Part shown: positions 34,908-43,400 of the stretch, in pieces
Numbering within the stretch: the stretch's first letter is position 1
How the letters are laid out: every line of letters starts with the position of its first letter
Source: Candidatus Heritagella intestinalis
GTDB lineage: Bacteria; Bacillota; Clostridia; Oscillospirales; Acutalibacteraceae
Assembly: GCA_904420555.1 (NCBI GenBank)
Contig: CAJFVO010000012.1
Coordinates: 1-61,426 of the forward strand
DNA: 61,426 nucleotides
Reading direction: 5' to 3'
The notes under the pieces: model-generated
The model's input: only the letters and a program-made list of their open reading frames with translations
What the model was told of the DNA's origin: nothing
Databases searched by the model: none
Position numbers and translations under genes: made by a program

Positions 34908-35345
34908 CTTTGTGCGAACGGGGAGCGGGTGCCGTGTGCCAGTGGCAAAGTTAATTAGCCCCCATCTCTGAGGGGGGTGTCTGCGAATGCAGACGGGGGG
35001 AGTAAGAGGGCGGCTTTCTTCTCCCAATCTGCCCTTCTGTGGGAGGGTTCCCCCAAGCCCCTCATTGCCGCTCATGCCGCGGCGGGGCACCCCCTTTTCT
35101 CCTTGGATGAGAAAAGGGGGGAAAAGAATCATATGGGGCGTCATCTTGACACGCCAGGCAAAACCGTCCCGGGAGGGACTGGTTTTGAAGGCGGTCAGGG
35201 TAGCTTTTTTTAACGCGCCGCAGCGGCAGCGATTAGCAGCCTGTCTCCCGCGTTGCTATTATTTTCCCACTCAGGCTGTTTACGCGGGAGAAAAGGCTGC
35301 GCCTTGATGATGCTATCTCGCGGATTACGTCAAGGCTTAGCCTTG
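34811..35345. repeat. Composite of two dispersed repeat families
   Basis: 34811-35005 resembles 27391-27790 (CGCACAGTGTGCG, GGTGTCTGCGAATGCAGACG). 35010-35330 resembles the 17704-18365 element: TTTTCTCCTTGGATGAGAAA, GAATCATATGGGGCGTCATC, TTGACACGCCA, AGGCGGTCAGGGTAGC, TTTACGCGGGAGA and GATGATGCTATCTCGCGG. Both neighbouring genes end inside the repeats. No gene is seen from 34908 to 35329. Confidence 0.75.
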
Positions 35346-35869
35346 CCGTAGCCGCTGGAGGCTGGGTCTAGGAACCAACCTAAGTGGAGCGGGAAAAAGG
35401 TAAAGACCACAAAACAGGCCAGCAGCCCGGCCAGCAAAATCACTGAGACCCATCCGGCCCAGGTTTTGCAGAACCATCGGGGCGGCGACACCCACCAGCG
35501 GTAGGAGAGCCAGAAGGTCAGGACGGTGGCAATGGCGAAGATGGCCAGGTCGGCAATCATGGTGTGATAGCCCAAAATTCCCGTGTAGGTGTAAAACAGC
35601 ACCGTAATAGCCCCCATGCCGCAGAGGAGGGCTAGCAGGGTGGCGGGGAAGAACCCCTCAGAGGGCCGGCCGGATACCAGGTACTCCACCAGCAGGAACA
35701 GCAGTGCTGGGAAAAACAGCAGTTTCAGGTGCTCCCAGGTGCTCTCGTTCACCGCCCCCACTGCCGCCCAAAAAATCCCCCCGAACCACTGGTAGGTGAA
35801 ATGCAGCAGGGCCCCCGCCGCCAGGGTGAAAATCGTCCCGGCAATGCTCCATCTGCGCTGGGCTTTCAT
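35330..35869 (-). CDS. DUF6512-like integral membrane protein
   Basis: 179-residue protein with about five membrane segments and the segment NESTWEHLKLLFFPALLF, which I recognise from the DUF6512 family of Firmicutes. Function unknown. The last five residues and stop (GKAKP, then TGA) are encoded by repeat sequence GCAAGGCTAAGCCTTGACGT, identical to DNA at 27413-27432, so the C-terminus was reshaped by a repeat. Confidence 0.75.
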   Translation of the reverse strand: MKAQRRWSIAGTIFTLAAGALLHFTYQWFGGIFWAAVGAVNESTWEHLKLLFFPALLFLLVEYLVSGRPSEGFFPATLLALLCGMGAITVLFYTYTGILGYHTMIADLAIFAIATVLTFWLSYRWWVSPPRWFCKTWAGWVSVILLAGLLACFVVFTFFPLHLGWFLDPASSGYGKAKP

Positions 35870-35895
35870 AGCCGCGCCCCCTTTTTCTTGGACTT

Positions 35896-36044
35896 AGGGT
35901 GTATCTGATAAATCACAAGTGCTGGAAAATTCGCTAAAAAGTAGTGGATGCAAGGCGCGAAACCGCGTTGCGCAACGCAGCAGACGCTGCTTGTTAGTAG
36001 AATTAGACAGTGCTGTGGGTTTTTCAGATGCACCCTTGGGAAAA
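35896..36044. repeat. Short inverted-repeat element, MITE-like
   Basis: The ends are inverted: AGGGTGTATCTGATAAATCA on the left and, on the other strand, AGGGTGCATCTGAAAAACCC on the right, about 150 bp apart. The interior contains the palindrome ACCGCGTTGCGCAACGC. No target-site duplication is obvious. Confidence 0.55.
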
Positions 36045-36090
36045 GTATACGCAGAAAACAGGAAAATATCCCGTTTCCGAAAAATAGCAC

Positions 36091-36119
36091 TTTACAGTAT
36101 CACATTAGTGTGGTAAAAT
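36091..36119 (+). promoter_or_regulatory. Promoter of the amino-acid ABC transporter
   Basis: TTTACA (36091-36096), 17 bp, TAAAAT (36114-36119). The start codon is 60 bp downstream. Confidence 0.7.
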
Positions 36120-36179
36120 GAAGAAGCGATTTTCCGGGATTCCCGGAGCAAATTTGATTTCGGAAGGAAGGATTCCCCT

Positions 36180-37043
36180 ATGAAAAAGATATTCTCCCTG
36201 TTGTTAGCCGCTGTGATGTGTCTGTCCCTGTCTGCCTGCGCAGGCGGAGACAGCGGCAGTACCGTGGGCGGCACTGGCGATGATGCTTCCGCCAGCGGCG
36301 CGGGTTCCGCAGCCAGCACCTCCTCGGAGGAAGAGAGCGATGTGGCCTATATTCAGGACAAAGGCACCCTGGTGGTGGGCATCACGGATTTTGCCCCTAT
36401 GGACTATCAGGACGACAACGGCGAGTGGATTGGCTTTGACGCGGATATGGCCCGGGAGGTTGCCGAGGCTCTGGGGGTGGAAGTGCAGTTCTCGGAGATC
36501 GAGTGGGGCAACAAGCTCATGGAGCTGGACAACAAGAGCGTGGATTGCCTGTGGAACGGCATGACCATCACCGATGAAATCACCAACGGCGCTTCCGCCA
36601 CCAACCCCTACGCCAAGAACGCCCAGGTGGTAGTGGTGCCCGCCGATAAGGCCGACCAGTACAAGACGGCGGAGGATTTGCAGGGCCTGCTCATTGCCGT
36701 GGAGGACGGTTCCGCTGGCCAAGAGGCCGCAGAGGCGGAGGGCCTTGACTGCAACGCGGTGCAGAGCCAGGCTGCGGCTCTCATGGAAGTGGACGCCGGC
36801 ACTTCGGACGCCTGTGTCATTGACCTGCTCATGGCCGGCGCTATGATTGGGGAAGGCACCAGCTATCCGGATTTGGTTGGCACGGTAGAGCTGACGGAAG
36901 AGGATTATGGCGTAGGCTGCCGTAAGGGCTCTGATTTGACGGAGTTCATCAATGAGCAGTTTGTGAAGCTGTATGAGGACGGCACCATGGCGGAGCTGGC
37001 GGAGAAATACGGGATTTCCGATAATATCGTCGAGCAAAAGTAA
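36180..37043 (+). CDS. Amino-acid ABC transporter substrate-binding lipoprotein (SBP family 3)
   Basis: 287-residue lipoprotein (lipobox LSLSAC) with a Gly/Ser linker and a type 3 solute-binding fold: GTLVVGITDFAPMDYQDDNGEWIGFDADMA in two adjoining strands, then NGMTITDEITN, and a C-terminal KYGISDNI. Such proteins bind polar amino acids, often Gln, Glu or Cys; the ligand cannot be read from the sequence. Translation starts behind GGAAGGA. The permease gene follows after 543 bp rather than directly. Confidence 0.92.
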   Translation: MKKIFSLLLAAVMCLSLSACAGGDSGSTVGGTGDDASASGAGSAASTSSEEESDVAYIQDKGTLVVGITDFAPMDYQDDNGEWIGFDADMAREVAEALGVEVQFSEIEWGNKLMELDNKSVDCLWNGMTITDEITNGASATNPYAKNAQVVVVPADKADQYKTAEDLQGLLIAVEDGSAGQEAAEAEGLDCNAVQSQAAALMEVDAGTSDACVIDLLMAGAMIGEGTSYPDLVGTVELTEEDYGVGCRKGSDLTEFINEQFVKLYEDGTMAELAEKYGISDNIVEQK

Positions 37044-37586
37044 ACAAAAAGGTGGGATTCCAAAGGGGCTGAGTCCCTTTGGCCGGGGTTTGGGGCCGGG
37101 GAGGCCCCAAGAAGGCAAAAAGTTTGCAGGAAGCTAAAAACAGAGGGATATGCGAAGCCATAAAAAGCAATCTACCTGTTCCCTGAAATAGCAAGAGTTG
37201 CCGAAGGCAACGCGAGCCCCCAGGGGCAGCAAGCCAAAGACCCGGAAATTTTTGAAGCAGGCTACTGGCTGGTTTCGATTCCCCCTACCGGGAGAACGAA
37301 GGGGAGCATCATCAGGAACCAGGCAGAAAAACTTTTTTTCTTGCAAAAAGTTTTTCTCTTTGCAACCTCCCACTGGGAGCTTGCAAATTCACTTTTCAAA
37401 AATGCGCCCTACGGATGGAGTATTCCGCCCATTGCGATGGGCGGCCAAAGGCGCCGCCTTTGGAATCCGCGATTTTTTGAAAAAAATCGAGTAAAACTTT
37501 TATGTTTGTGTTGCAGGGAGCTTTTTTTGTGCTGTCTGCGCGGCATTTTTCCATAGAAGATTCGTAAGAATAGGAGAGATCCAAGG
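37044..37586. repeat. Palindrome-rich intergenic region inside the ABC operon
   Basis: No gene is seen. Palindromes include CCAAAGGG with CCCTTTGG (37060-37082), TTGGGGCC with GGCCCCAA (37090-37110), and CCAAAGGCG with CGCCTTTGG near 37447-37465. The first (GGGATTCCAAAGG) recurs near 56394. These hairpins lack T runs, so they may stabilise or process the mRNA and give more binding protein than permease. Confidence 0.55.
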
Positions 37587-38309
37587 ATGTTCTGGACCGT
37601 TACAAATGCATTGCTGGAGGGCCTGGGAACCACAGCGGAGCTGTTTGCCCTGACCCTGCTGTTTTCCCTGCCACTGGGGCTGCTCGTGGCCTTCGGCTCT
37701 ATGAGCAAATGGGCGCCTTTCCGGTTCCTTTCCCAGATTCCCGGCGTGCCGGCCTGGCTGAAGAAGCTCTCCGCCCTGCGCCCCATTCAGCTGATTGTAG
37801 ACGTGGTGGTCTGGGTCATCCGGGGCACCCCCTTGATGCTCCAGCTCATGATTATCTACTACGGCCCCGGCCTGATTTTTGACCAGAATATCTGGGGCTC
37901 CGGCAACAGCGGGCGGTTTATCGCCACGGTGGTGGCCTTTGTCCTCAATTATTCCTGCTATTTCTCGGTGATTTACCGGGGCGGCATCCAGGGCGTGCCC
38001 AAGGGCCAGCGGGAAGCCGGCCAGGTGCTGGGCATGACCCGCAGCCAAATCTTCTTCCGGGTGACGCTGCTGCAAATGGTCAAGCGCATTGTGCCGCCTA
38101 TGTCCAATGAAATCATCACCCTGGTGAAGGATACCTCCCTGGCCCGGATTATCGCCGTCACGGAGCTGATTAAGAGCGGCGAGACCTTTATGAAGAGCGA
38201 CGGCCTCATCTGGCCCCTGTTCTATACCGGCGTCTATTATTTGATTTTCGTGGGCATCTTGACCCTGCTCTTTAATTTCGTCGAGCGCAAGCTCAGCTAT
38301 TTCCAGTAA
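37587..38309 (+). CDS. Amino-acid ABC transporter permease
   Basis: 240-residue HisM/GlnP-type permease with about five membrane helices and the EAA loop that docks the ATPase (GQREAGQVLGMTRSQIFFRVTLLQ, read across two segments). GTPLMLQLMIIYYG is typical for polar amino-acid permeases. The ribosome binding site is AGGAGAG. It is followed after 13 bp by the ATPase gene. Confidence 0.95.
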   Translation: MFWTVTNALLEGLGTTAELFALTLLFSLPLGLLVAFGSMSKWAPFRFLSQIPGVPAWLKKLSALRPIQLIVDVVVWVIRGTPLMLQLMIIYYGPGLIFDQNIWGSGNSGRFIATVVAFVLNYSCYFSVIYRGGIQGVPKGQREAGQVLGMTRSQIFFRVTLLQMVKRIVPPMSNEIITLVKDTSLARIIAVTELIKSGETFMKSDGLIWPLFYTGVYYLIFVGILTLLFNFVERKLSYFQ

Positions 38310-38322
38310 AGGGGGCGATTGT

Positions 38323-39090
38323 ATGGCAATTTTGCAGGTGCAGAACATTGAAAAACATTTCGGCAGGCTTCAGGTCCTCCGGGACATCAGCTTTGAGCTG
38401 GAAGCCGGCCAGACTTTGGCCATTATCGGCTCCTCCGGCAGCGGCAAGACTACCTTGCTGCGCTGCCTGAATTTCCTGGAATCCCCGGACGGCGGGCGCA
38501 TTGTGGTGGCCGGGGAGACCCTCTTCGACGCGGCGGACCCCCGCACCCAGAAGGAAAAGGAAATCCGTCAAAAGCGGCTCCATTTCGGCATGGTGTTCCA
38601 GTCCTTTAACCTGTTCCCCCAGTATACGGCCTTGAAGAACGTCATGCTGGCCCAGGAGCTGCTGGCCAAGGAACAGAAAAAAGAGCGTCCTGGGGAGATG
38701 GAAGCCCGTTCCCGGGAGCTGTTGGCCCGGATGGGGCTGGCAGACCGGGCGGACCACTATCCCCACCAGCTTTCCGGTGGGCAGCAGCAGCGGGTGGCCA
38801 TTGCCCGTGCCCTGGCCCTGAAGCCGGACATCATGTGCTTTGATGAGCCTACCTCCGCCCTGGACCCGGAGCTCACCGGGGAGGTGCTGCGGGTTATCCG
38901 CAGCCTGGCGGAGGAGAACACCACCATGATTATCGTCACCCACGAAATGGCCTTTGCCCGGGACGTGGCGGACCAGGTGATTTTCATGGATAACGGGGGC
39001 ATTGTGGAACAGGGCCCGGCCCGGGAGGTCATCGAGAACCCCCGGGAGGAGCGCACCCGGAAGTTTCTCACCCGGTATTCTCAATCGTAA
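38323..39090 (+). CDS. Amino-acid ABC transporter ATP-binding protein (GlnQ-like)
   Basis: 255-residue ATPase with Walker A (GSSGSGKTTLLRCLN), Q-loop (GMVFQSFNLFPQYTALKNV), signature (LSGGQQQRVAIARALA), Walker B (IMCFDEPTSALDPE) and the switch His (VTHEMAFARDVADQV). Length and ending (RTRKFLTRY) match the polar amino-acid class. It completes the transporter with the two upstream genes. Confidence 0.96.
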   Translation: MAILQVQNIEKHFGRLQVLRDISFELEAGQTLAIIGSSGSGKTTLLRCLNFLESPDGGRIVVAGETLFDAADPRTQKEKEIRQKRLHFGMVFQSFNLFPQYTALKNVMLAQELLAKEQKKERPGEMEARSRELLARMGLADRADHYPHQLSGGQQQRVAIARALALKPDIMCFDEPTSALDPELTGEVLRVIRSLAEENTTMIIVTHEMAFARDVADQVIFMDNGGIVEQGPAREVIENPREERTRKFLTRYSQS

Positions 39091-39305
39091 AAAAGCGGCC
39101 TCTGCTCTGGAATACGGAACAGCTGCAGCAGGCAAGCGGGGAGTGATACGGCATGGCCGCCTTCGGGCGGCCTGCTTTGGGTTTTGGGCAGTCCCGGCTT
39201 AACGAAAATTTGTGTGCTGTGGGGGTGGCGCTTTGAACGGCGTAAGGAGGAAAGAGGGGAAAGCAGGGGAGAAAAAGGGAGGACGAAAAAAATTGAAAAA
39301 AAGGG

Positions 39306-39334
39306 TTGACAAATCCAAAAACGCAAGGTATAAT
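39306..39334 (+). promoter_or_regulatory. Consensus promoter of the tRNA pair
   Basis: TTGACA (39306-39311), 17 bp, TATAAT (39329-39334), 19 bp before the first tRNA base. Confidence 0.85.
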
Positions 39335-39353
39335 AAACAAGCGCCTTAACCGT

Positions 39354-39429
39354 GCTGGTGTAGCTCAGCTGGTAGAGCAGCTGATTTGTAATCAGCAGGT
39401 CGGGGGTTCGAATCCGTCCACCAGCTCCA
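39354..39429 (+). tRNA. tRNA-Thr (anticodon TGT)
   Basis: Acceptor arms GCTGGTG and CACCAGC, D-arm GCTCAGCTGGTAGAGC, anticodon stem GCTGA/TCAGC with loop TTTGTAA (anticodon TGT, read UGU, Thr), T-loop TTCGAAT, and an encoded CCA. Confidence 0.97.
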
Positions 39430-39468
39430 TTTTTACCTTGCTGTATGGCGATTCTACTAATTGAATAT

Positions 39469-39553
39469 GGAGGAGTTCCCGAGTGGCCAAAGGGGGCAGA
39501 CTGTAAATCTGTTGCGTCTCGCTTCGATGGTTCGAATCCATCCTCCTCCACCA
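39469..39553 (+). tRNA. tRNA-Tyr (anticodon GTA)
   Basis: Acceptor arms GGAGGAG and CTCCTCC, anticodon loop CTGTAAA (anticodon GTA, Tyr), a long variable arm (TTGCGTCTCGCTTCG, as expected for bacterial Tyr tRNA), T-loop TTCGAAT and an encoded CCA. Confidence 0.97.
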
Positions 39554-40010
39554 CACCTGCGGTGAGCAATTCGCGCTCCGCAGGTTTTTCTTTGTTTACG
39601 GCCGTGTGCCCGCGTTGGAGGCACCGTTCAAATCATTTACCCTTTCCCCAAAAGTGTCTGGACGCAGTTCGCGTTCGGACTCTTTTCTTTTACCCGGCCA
39701 TGGCGCTCGCGAAGGGGCGGCATCTAAATTGTCCACCCCTTCCACACCTGCGGTGAGCAATTGGCGCTCCGCAGGTTTTTTCTTTGTTTACGGCCGTGTG
39801 CCCGCGTTGGAGGCACCGTTCAAATCATTTACCGTTTCCCAAAAAGAGTCTGGACGCAGTTCGCGTTCGGACTCTTTTCTTTTACCCGGCCATGGCGCTC
39901 GCGACGGGGGCGGCATCTAAATTGTCCACCCCTAATTGTCCACCCCTTCCACACCTGCGGTGGGCAATTGGCGCTCCGCAGTTTTTTTGTTTATGTCCGT
40001 ATGGGCCGCG
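39552..40010. repeat. Tandem repeats of about 191-207 bp downstream of tRNA-Tyr
   Basis: Units start at 39552, 39743 and 39950 with CACACCTGCGGTG; the third is partial. Each holds the tRNA-type terminator hairpin, a second hairpin (GTCTGGACGC with GCGTTCGGAC, then TCTTTTCTTTT) and ATCTAAATTGTCCACCCC. Open frames here are not credible genes. From 40010 to 40437 the DNA becomes AT-rich and holds only the leader of the third GH85 gene; no promoter stands out. Confidence 0.8.
39554..39592 (+). terminator. Terminator of the tRNA operon
   Basis: ACCTGCGG pairs with CCGCAGGT, followed by TTTTCTTTG. The first arm with its loop (ACCTGCGGTGAGCAAT) recurs at 39747 and near 56444, so it belongs to a repeated terminator type. 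Confidence 0.8.
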
Positions 40011-40437
40011 TTGGCGCAGGCCGGCAGGCAGGGAGGGAAGCTCTTTGCATCCAATTTCCTGCAAAACCAGCGAAGGGCTCTCTTTTTTTTGCCTATTCAG
40101 CCATAAAGTTTCCATAGAAAATCATTTATGGAGGGAAGGGCCAGTGCTTTGGGTTGCTATGTATAAAAATAACGTCTGAAAGGGTAAATATCCAGAGATT
40201 TTATAGTTTCCACACTAAACTAACGCGAGAAATGTCTGATTTTGTGCAAGATATGACCATAAAAACGCAAGATTTTAGAGAAAAATCAAGAGTTTTTGAT
40301 AAAAACCTCATATTTTTAGTGATAAAACTAATTTTTTTGGGGTGGCTTTTCCTTTATCTATTTTTTACAATTTGAGTGAAGAAGCTTAGCAGATTTTAAA
40401 GGCTAAGTAGGAACATCCCAAGCAAGGAGATCTTACA

Positions 40438-43400
40438 ATGAAGAAACTTGGCAGAAGAGCAATGGCGGCTTTTCTGGCGCTGGTTATGGCGGCGAGTTCG
40501 GCCCCGTTCGCTATGGCTGGCGACACCTACCCCTATGTGGGCGAGTCGGCGAAGGGCGAAAACCAGCCCTATCAGCACGGCTACCGCGTAGAGGACATCA
40601 CCAACTGGAGCCCGGAAACGGACCCCTACGCAGACCTGCTCCGGGCGGAGGTCCCGCTGCAGGACCGCAACGCGGCCCTTGCGGCCACCCAGGCTAACCC
40701 GGACCTGCTCCCGGAGGCCCAGTACCTGACCCTCACCGGTGACTATGGAAACGCGTTTTTCAACAGCTATTCCTACACCAACGAGTTCAGTACCCACGTA
40801 TTCAACTTCTGGCAGTATGTGGACTACTACGCGTCCTGGCACGGCCAGCCCTCTGTGGGCACCCCGGAAGAGCTCAACGACATTGAGGACGAGCGCAACG
40901 CCACCGACGGCAACGCCTGGACTCGCCGCTACTTTGAGTTCGGCCTGGTGAACCTGCCCAACCCGGCCTACACCAACGCCGCCCACAAAAACGGCGTCCT
41001 GTCCCTGGGCTGCATGTTCCAGCCCAGAGCCTACCAGAACTTTGAAGAGATGCTGTACACCGATGAGAACGGCCGCTATCCTGTGGCGGACAAGCTCACG
41101 GAAATCGCCGAATACTACGGCTTTGACGGCTACTTCTTCAACATGGAAGGCCGTTCCTACAGCTCCGACGTCCGGGCAGAATTGAAGAAATTCCTGGCCC
41201 AGATGCGCGCCGACGGCATGTACATCCAGTGGTACAACGCCGGCAGCTTCAGCACGGATATGCTGGTGGATACCGAAACCGACACCGATATTGCCAACTC
41301 CGTGTTTATTGAGTACGGCCACTCCGTCCCCGGCGACAGCGCTACCGAGCCCTATGGCCTTGATAAATTTGAGGTGGCTTTCAACGGCTTTGAGGCCGGC
41401 GCTAACCGCTGGAGCAACGATTTCAGCCGCATGATGTCCAATGGCGTCATGAACGGCTCCATCGCCAGCCTGGGCACCGACTTTGTCCAGACCGGCCTGG
41501 AGCAGGTAGCCTATCAGGACGAGGAAACCGGCTATAACCTGTTCACCCGTGAGCTGGACGAATACCAGTGGATGGCCTTCCAGCGGGAGCGCCTGTGGTG
41601 GACCGGCAACAGCAATAACAACACCACCGTTTTGAACCCCGGCCTGACAGACGGCACTTCCGAAATCGAGGCCAGAGACTTCACCGGTATCGCCGATTAC
41701 ATTGCCGAGCGCTCTGTCATCAACGGCGACGCCTTTACCACCAACTTCAACACCGGCCACGGCCTGGAATATGTGGTGGACGGCCAGCTCTCCAACGAGC
41801 ATGAGTGGTCCAACATCAACATCCAGGACATCCTGCCCACCTGGCAGTGGTGGTTTGAAACCGAGGGCACCCAGCTCAGCGCCGAATTCGACTACGGCTC
41901 CAAGTACCGCAAGGTCTACAACGGCGGCGAAGAAGGCAGCTTTGGCTTTGACCTGGTAGGCGCTTACAACGGCGGTTCCTCCCTGGCAGTCTATGGCCCC
42001 CTGGATGCCAAGAACTTCCTGCACCTGTACAAGAGCGACCTGGAAGTGAAGGACGGCTCCCAGATGCAGATTACCTTTAGGAAGACGTCCCAGGACGACG
42101 CCTCCATGAAGCTGGGCGTCATCCTGGAAAGCAACACCAGCGATGTGCTGGAGTTTGACATTGCCGATTCCACCGCCGCCAGCGAAGACTGGGTCACCTC
42201 TACCGTGGACCTGTCCGGCCTGGCCGGTGAGAAGATCGCCGCCTTTGGCCTGGTATTCGACGGCACCTCCGACGACTATCAGATGAACATCGGCCAGATG
42301 TCCTACACCTCCGGCACCGACTACACCCCCGACGCCCCCCAGAACCTGACCGTTGACAAGGCCTATGGCAACACCAACGAGATGATCGTTTCCTGGGAGA
42401 TGGCGAAGTACGATGATGTGAAGCAGTACAACGTCTACGCCACCATCAATGGCGAGAAGATGTACATGGGCGGCATCTATGACAACATCTACTACATCAA
42501 GGACCTGTATGACGCCCAGGGCGAAGTCACCATTGAAGTGACCGCAGTAGGCGCGGACGGCGCCGAAAGCGCACCCGCAACTGTCAAATACAACTACGAC
42601 AGCGCTGTGTCCAACATCCAGGTGGACAACTCTGTGGACGGCCAGCTCTCCGTGACTTGGGACGGCGGCCAGGCGGACGTTACCGTGACCACCTCCTATG
42701 AGGAAGAGCCCCGGACCTGGACGGCTTCCGGCGACGGCAGCGCAGTGGTGGAAGTCCCCACCGGTGCAGAGGCCAACGGCGCGGCCTACACCATGACCAT
42801 CGAGACGGCGGACGGCGGCTTTGCCACCTATGACGGCGAACTGCCCGACACCTATTGCGCCCCCTATGACGGGCGGCTGTGGACCGACGGCCGGTTTACC
42901 CAGCCCTCCACCAGCGAGTGGCACGTGCTCTATTATCAGACCGTGACCAACGGTGTGCGCAGCGCAGAAGACCATTATACCCGCGGCGTGAAATCCCACG
43001 GCGAGCTGAACAACGACTGGTCCATGTTCCAGCCCATTGACGAATCCGTTGACGGCGTGTATGTGTGGCTGGAAGACTACAACGGCAACAAGTCCGAAGA
43101 GGTCTATGTCAATGGCCGGATGTCCGTCACCGTGACCACCGAGGCCAGCATGATCCAGGCAGGCGGCGAGCCGGCCCAGTTCACCGCAACGGTGAAGAAC
43201 GCTGCGGAAGACGATTCCGTGACTTGGAGCGTTTCCGGCAATACTTCCCCCGACACGAAGATTGATGAAAACGGCCTGCTCACCGTGGCGGCAGATGAAA
43301 CCGCTGCCCAGCTGACCGTAAAGGCCGCCTCCAACGAGGACGCCCGGTTTACCGGCAGCATTTCCGTGACCATCACCCCGGCTATGGTCCTGGACCCCCA

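Noticed and set aside
39445-40179. Open frames of about 100-130 codons downstream of tRNA-Tyr.
   Set aside because: They start within the tRNA or run through the tandem terminator repeats, giving repeated Arg/Ser/Pro-rich peptides with no initiation signal.
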